Source of the DNA: JBBAEA01 sp041656175
Lineage (GTDB): Bacteria > Myxococcota_A > Bradymonadia > UBA4248
Direction: 5' to 3'
Length of the DNA stretch: 31,617 nt
Assembly (NCBI GenBank): GCA_041656175.1
Contig: JBBAEA010000021.1
Location: 1 to 31,617 of the forward strand
Below, in pieces: positions 7,465-15,495 of the stretch. The notes under the pieces are model-generated. The model was not told the DNA's origin. It worked only from the letters and a program-made list of their open reading frames with translations, and did not search any database. Every line of letters starts with the position of its first letter. Position 1 is the first letter of the stretch. Position numbers and translations under genes: made by a program.

Positions 7465-8904
7465 ATGCAAAACAAAAAGTCAGAAACCGTCGTTTTGGCG
7501 GCTGCAATCATTCGCAATGATCGCATTTTCGTCGCACAGCGAAGTCCTACGCAGTCGCATCCGCTAGCTTGGGAATTCCCCGGTGGTAAGCTGGAAGCTG
7601 GGGAAAGTCACAGTGAAGCGCTCCGGCGAGAGTTGTACGAAGAGTTCGGCATTCACGCGCACGTACGGGATTTTGTGGCAAAATATGAACAACAAAGCGT
7701 AAATTCTTCGTTCTTTTTGCACTTATACCGTTGTTACGTCGATTGCGATGAGATTCACCCCTTAGAACATGCTGCAGTTTCGTGGGCTAGTATAGAAGAA
7801 CTCTACACAATAGGCATGACACCAGCGGATGCCGCTATTTTACCCGAACTTGAACGCGTTCTTAGAAAGAACCCATCGATTTGGGCTGCAACGCCTACGC
7901 AGCTCAGCAGTCTTCCTACAAAAGCGCGCTCTAAACACTTGTTCGCTGCCATACAACGCCCTTGGACTTACGTCGATGGCGAGCCAAATCTAGGCGCAAA
8001 GGCGCGCAATATCGTGGCTAGTGCTTTTAACACAGAGCGCGCACGCATCGTTACACAGCGTAGCTCTAGTGATGCTACCACGCGCATCATCTTTGAAGCG
8101 AAGGATGGCGCGATATTCGAAACCATACACATGCCGCGCGAACTACGCTCCCCGCGCGTTAGCCTCTGCCTCTCATCCCAATCGGGATGCGCCATGAACT
8201 GTGCCTTCTGCGCCACAGCAAAATTGGGACTGCTGCGAAATTTAGACGCCAGCGAAATCATCTCCCAAGTTCACCAGAGCATCGAAGTTTTGGGACCCCA
8301 GAACGCGCATAGCATAAACATCGTGTTTATGGGTATGGGAGAGCCGCTTAATAATACAAAATCCGTGATGGACGCCATCCAAATACTTTGCCACGAACAT
8401 GGACTCAATATCCCCGATAAACGCATTACGCTCTCAAGCTGCGGCGTCATAAGCGAACTGCCTAAATTACTAAACTACCCCAAAAGACCCAATATCGCGA
8501 TCTCCCTCAATGCTGTAAACGATGAGTTGCGATCTCGGCTTATGCCCATTAACAAAGTCTACCCCTTAGCAAAAATTCGTGACACCCTTATCCGTTGGCC
8601 CTACCGCTCACACGAAAAAATCATCATCGAATACGTCCTACTCGCTGGCGTCAACGATAGTATCGAAGATGCAAAAAAATTAGCTGAATTCACTCAAGGT
8701 TTTCCCCATAATATCAATATTATCCCCTACAACGAAGCCAAGAACTGCGTCTTTAAAACACCCAGCCAAAAGAGCGTACAAGACTTTATTAAAACGCTAC
8801 AAGACCTACAGCGCCTTGTTACACTTCGCCTTGCACGTGGAGTGGAGGTAGGCGGCGCATGTGGACAACTCTTTGGCGAAAGTACAAATTTTAAGCACTC
8901 ATAA
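7465..8904 (+). CDS. rlmN: MutT-type Nudix hydrolase fused to RlmN (23S rRNA/tRNA adenine-C2 methyltransferase)
   Basis: One uninterrupted 479-residue frame carries two enzymes. Residues about 5-135 are a Nudix domain starting VVLAAAIIRNDRIFVAQRS. The complete Nudix box GX5EX7REUXEEXGU lies at 41-63 (Gly41, Glu47, RELYEEFG), as in MutT 8-oxo-dGTPase. Residues about 145-470 are RlmN. It has Cys235 in SLCLSSQSGC (the E. coli Cys118 position), the radical-SAM [4Fe-4S] motif CAMNCAFC (Cys242/246/249), GMGEPL, SLNAVNDELRSRLMPINK, and Cys466 in GGACGQL (the methyl-carrier Cys355 position). RlmN methylates C2 of A2503 in 23S rRNA and A37 of some tRNAs. All catalytic residues of both halves are present. 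The ATG at 7465 has no clear ribosome site, suggesting coupling to glnS. It converges on folK. Confidence 0.93.
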   Translation: MQNKKSETVVLAAAIIRNDRIFVAQRSPTQSHPLAWEFPGGKLEAGESHSEALRRELYEEFGIHAHVRDFVAKYEQQSVNSSFFLHLYRCYVDCDEIHPLEHAAVSWASIEELYTIGMTPADAAILPELERVLRKNPSIWAATPTQLSSLPTKARSKHLFAAIQRPWTYVDGEPNLGAKARNIVASAFNTERARIVTQRSSSDATTRIIFEAKDGAIFETIHMPRELRSPRVSLCLSSQSGCAMNCAFCATAKLGLLRNLDASEIISQVHQSIEVLGPQNAHSINIVFMGMGEPLNNTKSVMDAIQILCHEHGLNIPDKRITLSSCGVISELPKLLNYPKRPNIAISLNAVNDELRSRLMPINKVYPLAKIRDTLIRWPYRSHEKIIIEYVLLAGVNDSIEDAKKLAEFTQGFPHNINIIPYNEAKNCVFKTPSQKSVQDFIKTLQDLQRLVTLRLARGVEVGGACGQLFGESTNFKHS

Positions 8905-8929
8905 ATCCCCCAACACAAAATGGCGAGAA

Positions 8930-9430
8930 CTACAACTTGCGTATAGGGAGTGGGTCGTCACAGTGTGTGCAGAGTGCGTCAATGCTAATTTGCAAAATCG
9001 GATGAATCCAGCCAGGCGCAACTTCGCGCGCAGGAAGTAAAACGAAATTTCGCATATGCATACGCGGATGCGGAATAACAAGATCCTGGCTACGCATCAC
9101 CAAATCGTCGTAAAGCAGCAGGTCTAAGTCAAGCGGACGCGGAAGATTCAGACTATGGCTCACTCGGCGTCGCCCCCGCTGTTGCTCAAGTAGCAGCAAA
9201 AAACGCAGCAACTCCGTAGGGTTCGCGCTCGTTTGCAGTAAAATTACTGCATTCACGTAATCGGGCTGATTCGACAAACCATGCGGCGCGCTCTCGTAAA
9301 TCGAACTAAGCTCTATCGGACTAGTCGCAAAGTTCTGTAGCTCCTCACACACGAAATCAAAGGTTTGCTTTATATTCCCTAGGTTTGCGCCAAAGCCAAT
9401 TAAGGCGTTGTGTCTCTGTATTCTCTTCAT
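8930..9430 (-). CDS. folK: 2-amino-4-hydroxy-6-hydroxymethyldihydropteridine pyrophosphokinase (HPPK)
   Basis: This transfers pyrophosphate from ATP to hydroxymethyl-dihydropterin in folate synthesis. The 166-residue protein has the family order. It starts ALIGFGANLGNI near residue 9, then SSIYESAPHG, DYVNAVILLQT, LLLLEQQRGRRR, PRPLDLDLLLYDD (the metal-binding Asp pair region) and IPHPRMHMRNFVLLPAREVAP. The usual R(W/F)GPRTLDLDI reads NLPRPLDLDL here, a mild variant that keeps the DLDLLLYDD core. It converges on the MutT-RlmN gene with a 25-base gap. It lies downstream of the membrane-protein gene at 9529-10440 but is separated from it by a strong terminator, so it should have its own promoter near 9431-9475. 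Confidence 0.95.
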   Translation of the reverse strand: MKRIQRHNALIGFGANLGNIKQTFDFVCEELQNFATSPIELSSIYESAPHGLSNQPDYVNAVILLQTSANPTELLRFLLLLEQQRGRRRVSHSLNLPRPLDLDLLLYDDLVMRSQDLVIPHPRMHMRNFVLLPAREVAPGWIHPILQISIDALCTHCDDPLPIRKL

Positions 9431-9475
9431 ATCCTTGGCTCAGCGCAAGCCCCTGCGCTTGCCCATACATAAAAC

Positions 9476-9501
9476 AAAAAAACCGCGTCGTAAAGACGCG
9501 G
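9476..9501 (-). terminator. Intrinsic terminator of the 9529-10440 gene
   Basis: On the minus strand the stem CCGCGTC/GACGCGG (7 bp, 5-base loop, 9483-9501) is followed by an unbroken U-run (A-run 9476-9482 on the plus strand). It lies 27 bases after the stop codon of the secreted beta-barrel-like gene and before folK, so it separates the two transcripts. Confidence 0.9.
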
Positions 9502-9528
9502 CGCTTCTGCTAAGTCAGACTTAAGCCA

Positions 9529-10440
9529 CTAATTGGAGAGCCCAATTCCTAGGTGGAATAAAATACCGTGTGATACTTTATCATCGGGTTTGTTGGTAGC
9601 GGAATTCTCATAAAAGAAGTTATTGCCGTCTTTGAGTTTAGGACGAGCCTGCGTTAGGGTGTAGCGAGCATCAAGGAAGAGTTCAAATCCGCCAAAATTG
9701 AGACCCAAGCCTGCACCGAGTTGACCTGTAAACTGTATGAACTTCTCATTAAATTGCGAGTAGCTGCCATAATTGACGGTGTTGAAGATAATTCCACCAG
9801 CGCCAATGGCATACAAGTCAAAAATACCGTAGTCAAAAAGATGTCCCATAACTCCAACCGTCAAAGGCACCTTGAATGTGCTGATCGAATTCTCCTCGCT
9901 AATCAAGATGTCGGACGCCAATTCCACACCAATGTAGCGCAACGGACGGATACGCAGATACAAACCAACGCCACCGTAAACGGGATCATCAAAGCAAATC
10001 TTATCAACGTTCGTCTTTCGCTCTGAAAGCCCCAAAATTCGCACGCCAACGGAAATACGTCCTGCCGCGCCATAACCTGATTGTGATGTACTCGACGCGA
10101 CCGTGGTACTTTCTACTACAGGTGCGGCGCTAACTACCACAGGAGCTGCAACAACCCCATAACCATAACCATAACCGTAATGGCGCGGTCTGTAATTCCT
10201 TCTATACGTTGTTCGACGCACACGCGTTTGGCTGCCGTGACCCACGTGAACGCTCCCGCCTCCTTGAATGACAACAGTTCCCAGCACGCTGTCGCTACCC
10301 AATAGTGTCGAAACATCCTCAAAAATCAACGCCTGTGTCGATATTTCATCAACCGAATCGCTCAGTGAAGATTGTGCAAATGCTTGTGTCGAAAATACAA
10401 GCGCGAATAATGCTGCAACTACCAATATCTGCTTTTTCAT
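9529..10440 (-). CDS. Secreted/outer-membrane beta-barrel-like protein
   Basis: This is an exported protein of 303 residues with unknown function. MKKQILVVAALFALVFSTQAFAQ is a standard signal peptide, predicted to be cut after AFA. A mature N-terminal stretch with an Arg/Tyr/Gly-rich segment (RRTTYRRNYRPRHYGYGYGYG, near 75-95) and a Val/Ala/Pro/Ser-rich linker precedes the C-terminal 180 residues. Those have alternating hydrophobic strands with Gly/aromatic turns (VGVRILGLSERK, IGVELASDILIS, LGAGLGLNFGGFELFLDARYTL, ILFHLGIGLSN), as in OmpA- or opacity-like 8-stranded barrels. The start is ATG at 10440 with GAGGGAG 7 bases upstream, which beats the TTG at 10446. It has its own terminator. The family is not recognised. 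Confidence 0.7.
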   Translation of the reverse strand: MKKQILVVAALFALVFSTQAFAQSSLSDSVDEISTQALIFEDVSTLLGSDSVLGTVVIQGGGSVHVGHGSQTRVRRTTYRRNYRPRHYGYGYGYGVVAAPVVVSAAPVVESTTVASSTSQSGYGAAGRISVGVRILGLSERKTNVDKICFDDPVYGGVGLYLRIRPLRYIGVELASDILISEENSISTFKVPLTVGVMGHLFDYGIFDLYAIGAGGIIFNTVNYGSYSQFNEKFIQFTGQLGAGLGLNFGGFELFLDARYTLTQARPKLKDGNNFFYENSATNKPDDKVSHGILFHLGIGLSN

Positions 10441-10578
10441 CGCCAAACTCCCTCATGTTCTCCGAAATCTAACTCATAAAATGGCTCGAGAACCAAGTCT
10501 CAGTGATGTTTAATGCAAGACCTATGCCAAGTCTACGGGTTTTACTTTTTGTGGCAGAAAGTCCCCACTACGCCCTCA

Positions 10579-10697
10579 GCATTACGTATTTCTTTTGAGT
10601 TTGCGCGGGGGGAACCTTTTTTCTTTTTGCAAAAGAAAAAAGGTTCCCCCCGCACCCCCCTCTAAAAAAAGAAAGCACTCTTTTAAGCTCTTTTCGA
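10579..10697. repeat. Dispersed hairpin element F, copy 1 (119 bp)
   Basis: This copy runs from GCATTACGTATTTC to AAGCTCTTTTCGA and matches 31499-31617 over exactly 119 bases. Its centre is a perfect 23-bp stem (10605-10627 with 10631-10653) closed by the loop TGC, the longest perfect hairpin I found in the window. Stem pairs that differ from the second copy change on both sides. It is followed by CACCCCCC, an A-run and GAAAGCACTCTTTTAAG. The surrounding gap (10441-11079, about 640 bases) holds nothing else I can identify except a possible gene remnant at 10988-11087. Confidence 0.9.
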
Positions 10698-10987
10698 ATA
10701 AAATGTCATTCTATCTTTTACCCGCCTTATTTAATTAGCATTATCAAGTTATGATTCTCTACAAAATGTCTCATTTTGTTTAAAACTGTATCGGATTTGT
10801 AAAATTAAATTCACCATTTCTAGCCGCGCAAAGGTTTTTAATGGTAAGTTTTTTGCTTCAGAGCAAAGGTCTCTTTTTACAACAATAATGTTGTTGATTT
10901 GGGCATAAAAGATTTCCGTAATGATGAGACTACGCCATTGCCTCGCGCCGCAAGCTAGAGTGAAAAAGCCAAAAAACAGAAGTGAGC

Positions 10988-11087
10988 CTAGAAACTAAGC
11001 CCAATGCGTGCCTTCACCCCATCTATAGCATAGGTACAAACGCGCCAATGCATACTCGTAACACCAAGTCCGGCAAAGCCTACTCTT
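10988..11087 (-). pseudogene. Possible remnant: C-terminus of an outer-membrane-type protein
   Basis: An open segment of about 33 codons on the minus strand, directly after the small Cys-rich gene and in another frame, reads VGFAGLGVTSMHW...IDGVKARIGLSF before TAG at 10988. The alternating pattern ending in a terminal Phe is typical of outer-membrane beta-barrel C-termini. There is no start codon or preceding body, so it would be only a leftover tail. This is a weak call and chance is possible. Confidence 0.2.
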
Positions 11088-11250
11088 TCTTCTCATCGCA
11101 AGCTTTCGAGTAGGGACAACTCACACATGCATCGGCATCACATAAGCATGTAGCTTCATCGCTGCCCATCGCTCTTAACTTCTTAACGACACGAAATACC
11201 ACAAAGCTAGAGGCAATCAAAAGAATAACGGCAAGGATGAAAATTTCCAT
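11080..11250 (-). CDS. FeoB-associated-type Cys-rich small membrane protein
   Basis: This is a 56-residue protein with a single N-terminal membrane helix (MEIFILAVILLIASSFVVFR), a basic stretch VVKKLR, and a Cys-rich tail ATCLCDADACVSCPYSKACDEKKE with five cysteines spaced C-x-C-x5-C-x2-C-x5-C. This layout is that of the short FeoB-associated Cys-rich proteins found beside ferrous-iron transporters, thought to help Fe(II) uptake at the inner membrane. It is encoded on the same strand as, and 127 bases after, the DtxR-FeoA regulator gene, which supports an iron role. No feoB is in the window. The start is the first ATG, at 11250, and no other start is plausible. Family membership is inferred from layout and neighbourhood. 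Confidence 0.65.
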   Translation of the reverse strand: MEIFILAVILLIASSFVVFRVVKKLRAMGSDEATCLCDADACVSCPYSKACDEKKE

Positions 11251-11377
11251 AAAATACACACTCTATGGCACAGAAAACATTTAATCTTGGACTCAGTCGT
11301 AGAGAAAAACCAAGGTCTTCACACAGTGAAGAAAAAAACAATCATTCTATACACCACCGCGCGACGGTAAAAAACGT

Positions 11378-12046
11378 TTATTCAAATTTTTCATATACAA
11401 TGATGGCTTGCGCTTCTGATTTCCGTAAGGCTAGATGCGTTCCATTGACCTTTACCCAAATAGGGTCACCCCCCAAAGCAGCGCGTTCCTTAACGATTTC
11501 GAGGTTTGGTATAATCCCCATGTCCAGCAAACGTGGACGAATATTGTTTTGCGTTTTAAGAACTCGTTTTATCACAGCTTTTTTGCCGACGGGAAGATCA
11601 AAAATATTGCTTTGTACACCGGTGTTTTGTGGACGAATCCCCTCGCCTATGCGGATGCATTCCCCTTCTTCATTACTCGAAAGTTGCTCAAAGAAACGCA
11701 CAATGCGCTCCATCCCCTCGTCAGAGAGCGCATGCTCTAGACCACATGCCTCCTCTTGAGCGGCTTCCTTCTCCATTCCCAATATTTTATGAAAAAACTG
11801 AAACAATACCTGATGTCGGCTGTAGATTTTAAGCGCCGCCACCTTGCCCTCATCGGTCAAGGTTATATACTCGCGCCTCTCGTACACGATTAAACCCATT
11901 TGCGACAAGCGTTTAAGCGCTGTACCTACCGAAGCTGCGGTAACACCACGTGCCGCGGCTATATCTCTAACACGCGCGATCTTAGACTCAGTACATAATA
12001 AATATATTGTTTCTAGATAATCCTCTAGAGAATGCGTCAGTTCCAT
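11378..12046 (-). CDS. DtxR/MntR-family metalloregulator with C-terminal FeoA domain
   Basis: This is a metal-dependent transcriptional repressor of 222 residues. The N-terminal winged helix begins MELTHSLEDYLETIYLL and includes VRDIAAARGVTAASVGTALKRL, the recognition region. The dimerisation/metal domain follows to about 140, and a FeoA/SH3-like domain (LPVGKKAVIKRVL...LRKSEAQAIIV) lies at about 151-218. Candidate metal ligands are Asp9 and Glu12 (MntR-like N-terminus), His78, and Cys101-x2-Glu104-His105 (DtxR/IdeR-like ACGLEHALS). This mixture suggests iron rather than manganese, but metal choice cannot be read securely. The Cys-rich FeoB-associated-type gene lies downstream. Upstream, TTGACA (minus strand, 12138-12133) may be a -35 box, but its -10 partner is poor, and the 10-bp palindrome GACAGCTGTC (12086-12095) is a possible operator. 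Confidence 0.88.
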   Translation of the reverse strand: MELTHSLEDYLETIYLLCTESKIARVRDIAAARGVTAASVGTALKRLSQMGLIVYERREYITLTDEGKVAALKIYSRHQVLFQFFHKILGMEKEAAQEEACGLEHALSDEGMERIVRFFEQLSSNEEGECIRIGEGIRPQNTGVQSNIFDLPVGKKAVIKRVLKTQNNIRPRLLDMGIIPNLEIVKERAALGGDPIWVKVNGTHLALRKSEAQAIIVYEKFE

Positions 12047-12437
12047 ATTATGCTTAATTCTGCTTATCCTTGTTTTAGCAAGACCGACAGCTGTCCTGCG
12101 TACTCACTGAAACTTAATATATAATCGTGTACTGTCAAGCCAAGCAATGCAAATGAGGGCAGCGAACTATGCACCATCTTTGGCTAAAGCATAGCACGCA
12201 AATTCCAACGCTAAAGCAGAGGAAAAGCGAGCCCTAAATATGAGCGGGGCAAGAATTTTGCACATTCTCACGAACTCTTGCATAAAAAGGCTGTTCGCGT
12301 TTTAATTGATGCGCGTTGCTCTGTGTTTCTTTGCCACGACAAGCAGTGCAGCTGCAGCAATACGTCGATGGTAGGCAAAGACGCATACTTTAGCCATAAG
12401 CGCCACTGAGGGGGGAGCTAAAGACCCCTGAGTTAAG

Positions 12438-12513
12438 GATGCAAAAAGTCTTAAAACTGCGTTGGATGCGCGACTGAGCAAATACAACGCAGTTTTATCA
12501 AGACTTTTGCATC
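12438..12513. repeat. Long inverted repeat upstream of the kinase gene
   Basis: GATGCAAAAAGTCTT...CTGCGTTG (12438-12464) is nearly the exact reverse complement of 12485-12513, with only small bulges, around a 20-base loop. A weaker outer pairing (GCTAAAG/CTTTAGC) extends it on both sides, so about 110 bases could fold into one hairpin. It occupies part of the 12047-12602 gap between the divergent dtxR and kinase genes. That gap otherwise shows no gene. Confidence 0.85.
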
Positions 12514-12534
12514 ATTAGCGAAGAGGCTTTAGCG

Positions 12535-12554
12535 CGGGGGGAGACTTCCCCCCG
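12535..12554 (+). repeat. GC-rich hairpin in the kinase leader
   Basis: CGGGGGGA/TCCCCCCG with loop GACT is a perfect 8-bp stem ending 36 bases before the kinase ribosome site (AGAGAGGA, 12591-12598). No U-run follows, so it is not a classical terminator. It resembles hairpin H1 (GGGGGAAGTTTCCCCC) of the dispersed elements. Confidence 0.7.
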
Positions 12555-12602
12555 TTAATATGAAAATTCGCTGCCACTTAGCTCGGATTTAGAGAGGAAT
12601 TT

Positions 12603-14972
12603 GTGATTCGTCCTATCGTTTTTGGTAAATTCATTCTATTGGAACGTGTTAGCGTCGGCGGAATGGCTGAGGTTTTTCGCGCAAAGTTGCTAGATGCACC
12701 ACAATTTGAGCGCTTCTTCGCTATCAAACGAATATTGCCCAACCTCGCCGTTGACGACGAATTCATCAACATGTTCATTGATGAAGCCAAAATCACGGTG
12801 GAACTCGATCACCCAAACGTTTGCCAGATCTACGAATTAGGGCGCTTGGGAAAATCGCACTACATCGCCATGGAATACATACCAGGACGCGACGTTTTAG
12901 CGATACAAAACATTTACCGGCGCCAAAAAAAGATTATGAGCGTTAGCCAAGCATGCTTCATCACCATGCAAGTGGCGCAGGGCCTTGACTACGCACATCG
13001 TGCAGTCGACTCGGCGGGACAACCCCTACACCTCATACACCGCGACGTTAGCCCACAAAACCTGCTCGTATCATTTGAAGGTTTGGTAAAACTCATCGAC
13101 TTTGGCATCGCCAAAGCGGCGAGCAAAACGACCAAAACCAAGAGCGGCGTATTGAAGGGAAAATTTGGTTACATGAGCCCAGAGCAAGCGGCAAATGCCT
13201 ATGTCGATCATCGCAGCGACGTTTTTGCGCTAGGCACCGTGTTTTGGGAAATGCTCACAGGGATGCGACTCTTGCACACCGAGAGCGAACTTGCGATTTT
13301 GCAGCTCATCACGGAATGCGACGTAACGCTGCCTTCAAAACTTAACCGAAACGTCCCACCTGAAGTCGACCATATCGCCATGAAGGCGCTAGAGAAAGAC
13401 CCCGATAAACGCTATCACTGGGCGGGAGAGATGGTGCGCGATTTGCGCGACTTCATTATGAGTTGTAAACCGCCCTTTACGCAGTGGCACTTGCAAAACT
13501 GGATGTGTGCAAACTTTGCCGAAGAACTCGAGGCGGAGTGGAATAAATTGCCGATTTTTCAGAGCATTAATACTGCGGAGGACGTAGAGCGATATAACAG
13601 CGAGAAGCGCGAAAAAGAACTAGCCGCCCAGGCCGAACAGTTCACTGAAAAAGATGATAGCGAAGTAGGCGACGAACGCGATAGCGATTTACTTGATGAA
13701 AGTTCTGATGAATTGCTCAGCGATGATGATTTAGCAAAGGATCTTAAAAACAAAAAACCCGCGCCCTTCCCCGCTAAGCCCAAATTACACCCCCCAAAAT
13801 ATGTTCCCGCAAAACTACCCGCCTTTAAAGCGTTAAAAAGCGATAATGAAGCCCATCATGTTAGCGAAACATCCGATGATGGCAAGCAGAGTGAAGAAAC
13901 TCTAGCCGACGAAACACCAACCCAAGATCTCGAAGCAGTACAATCCCCAAATTCGCAAAAGCCCGATAAACAAATTGAAAAGACGCGTAAATCCTCCCAA
14001 AGCAATGTTAAAATTAGCAAGATGGAGGGCTCGGGAAGCCTGCGTTTAGAAGGAATCACCGCAAAGGATGATGACAGCGCTGACTCCGAACTGGTACCAG
14101 AACCCGTTGCTCCCGACGTCTACGACCCACAGCTCCTACAACTCGAACTCGCCGCAAGAAGACGTCTAACTAAACGGTTCCTACTGGTGAGCATAGGCAT
14201 ATTGCTGCTCATGTTGGTGGTGATGTTGGTGCTCATGAAAACAGGCTTCTTAAAGTTTGGAAGCCCCGACGTTTTGCTACCCACTACGGCAAATTTACAA
14301 CTCGAAGTCGTCCCAATTTCGGATGAAACGGAAGTTTCGATTTATCGATACACGGACACCGATATTCCGCTAAACACCTTAAAAACAGGTTCAAAAGCGT
14401 TTTTTGAACGACTTGAAGCCGGCCGATATATCGTCGAAGTAAACATGCCCGCATACGAAAAGGAAAGATTCGTTTTCAGCCTCGACAACGCCAACTACGA
14501 ATCCCGCATCGAAATGACAAAACCCGTCCCCGAAGTGATAGAGTACGAAGTCAATCTACCCTTTGAAGATGCCGAAGTCCTCTTAAATAACAAAATTGTC
14601 CACGGAACAGGTCTTGTACGAAAACTCAAGGGTATACTTGGACAAGAGTACCAGCTCACCGTCAAAAAAGATGGCTACATCTCCGAGACGCAAAAAATTA
14701 TTATCGGCCAAGAGGATAGCTACAGCTTCTCACTTAACCCAGGCGAGGCTGTTTTATACTTTGACGCGGAGCCAAGCGCCCACTTATGGGTGCAGGATGA
14801 TAGCGGCTGGAGGCGAGTCGGCTCCACCCCTTATACGCTTAGCGGCATAGACCCTACAAAAGCGCTGCACGTCGAATTGCGCGCGAGATCCTACGAAACA
14901 TGGAATCGCGAGATTAAATTTAGCGACAAGTTTGAGCGAAAGTTCTACGTAGTCCTAGAGAGAACGTATTGA
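12603..14972 (+). CDS. Membrane Ser/Thr protein kinase (Hanks type) with PEGA-like extracytoplasmic repeats
   Basis: This is a 789-residue receptor-type kinase. The cytoplasmic kinase domain (about 7-290) has the Gly-rich loop ERVSVGGMAEVF (14-25), Lys42 in FAIKRIL, Glu61 in helix C, HRDVSPQN with catalytic Asp148, DFG at 166-168, and GYMSPEQ at 189-195. All the residues needed for activity are there. An acidic, Ser/Pro-rich linker (about 330-515) leads to one membrane helix near 525-547. Outside, about 225 residues hold beta-rich PEGA-like repeats, such as LEAGRYIVEV...YEKERF and GQEYQLTVKKDGYISETQ. The HRDVSPQN form is common in myxobacterial kinases. The start is GTG at 12603 with AGAGAGGA 4 bases before it. 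Element B begins 18 bases after the stop. Confidence 0.95.
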   Translation: MIRPIVFGKFILLERVSVGGMAEVFRAKLLDAPQFERFFAIKRILPNLAVDDEFINMFIDEAKITVELDHPNVCQIYELGRLGKSHYIAMEYIPGRDVLAIQNIYRRQKKIMSVSQACFITMQVAQGLDYAHRAVDSAGQPLHLIHRDVSPQNLLVSFEGLVKLIDFGIAKAASKTTKTKSGVLKGKFGYMSPEQAANAYVDHRSDVFALGTVFWEMLTGMRLLHTESELAILQLITECDVTLPSKLNRNVPPEVDHIAMKALEKDPDKRYHWAGEMVRDLRDFIMSCKPPFTQWHLQNWMCANFAEELEAEWNKLPIFQSINTAEDVERYNSEKREKELAAQAEQFTEKDDSEVGDERDSDLLDESSDELLSDDDLAKDLKNKKPAPFPAKPKLHPPKYVPAKLPAFKALKSDNEAHHVSETSDDGKQSEETLADETPTQDLEAVQSPNSQKPDKQIEKTRKSSQSNVKISKMEGSGSLRLEGITAKDDDSADSELVPEPVAPDVYDPQLLQLELAARRRLTKRFLLVSIGILLLMLVVMLVLMKTGFLKFGSPDVLLPTTANLQLEVVPISDETEVSIYRYTDTDIPLNTLKTGSKAFFERLEAGRYIVEVNMPAYEKERFVFSLDNANYESRIEMTKPVPEVIEYEVNLPFEDAEVLLNNKIVHGTGLVRKLKGILGQEYQLTVKKDGYISETQKIIIGQEDSYSFSLNPGEAVLYFDAEPSAHLWVQDDSGWRRVGSTPYTLSGIDPTKALHVELRARSYETWNREIKFSDKFERKFYVVLERTY

Positions 14973-14990
14973 GTCATGGCGTAGAATTAA

Positions 14991-15145
14991 GGATGCTCTG
15001 ATTCACGGGTTCTTGATGATTTTTTTCTTTGGGGGGGAAGTTTCCCCCTACGTGTCAACCCCACGCTTTGCGCGGGTTTGCCACTACCCCCTCCGCGGGG
15101 ACACCCCGCGACGCCCCGTCCAGTTTTTGGCGAAACAGGACTTTG
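14991..15145 (+). repeat. Dispersed hairpin element, copy B (right end uncertain)
   Basis: This copy begins GGATGCTCTGATTCA and shares with copy A (5365) the run from GGGGGAAGTTTCCCCCTACG through H2 and the CGCGGGG-ACA-CCCCGCG hairpin to GACGCCCCGTCCAG. The far end is not clear; I place it near 15145 by length comparison, just before a second element that starts at 15157. It begins 18 bases after the kinase stop codon. The whole 14973-15495 gap is filled by elements B and E2 plus A/T-rich sequence, with no gene visible. Confidence 0.85.
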
Positions 15146-15156
15146 CGATCGCCCTT

Positions 15157-15306
15157 GGGAAACTCTGATTTATTGGGGCTATGTCCCTTAGAACTTGTTT
15201 TGTGTGTAGAGTATTGATTTTATTGACTTTATTTTGAAAACCCGCCTGACTTTCGTCGTTTTCCTCTCGTTACTTTTTTGGCAATTTTCACATTCATCAA
15301 AGAAGC
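15157..15306 (+). repeat. Dispersed element E, copy 2
   Basis: This element starts GGGAAACTCTGATTTATTGGGGCT. It matches element E copy 1 (28490-28670) through CCTTAGAAC, GTGTGTAG, ATTGATTTT and TTGACTTT...TTTTGAA. It ends near CATTCATCAAAGAAGC, an imperfect inverted copy of its own start. Part of the copy-1 interior (the TAAGGATTATCG hairpin region) is missing here, so this copy is about 30 bases shorter. Confidence 0.75.
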
Positions 15307-15495
15307 AATAAATTCAATGTCTTTGTTGGATAGTGCAATGCAGCTCTCAGCTGCAAAGAATAAAGAAGATGCAGAATGCTCATGTATTTCATCATGATTT
15401 AAGCTAGCGATAAACTAGCTTAGTTCTTACAACTGTGACATAATTGGCGACAAAGGCGGTCTACGCCTATACCTATATTATTCGGAGAAGCTGCG

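Noticed and set aside
11307..11337. CTTCAC/GTGAAG hairpin between dtxR and the small Cys-rich gene as a terminator
   Set aside because: The A-run follows the stem on the plus strand, so on the minus-strand transcript the U-run precedes the stem. This is the wrong order for termination of dtxR.
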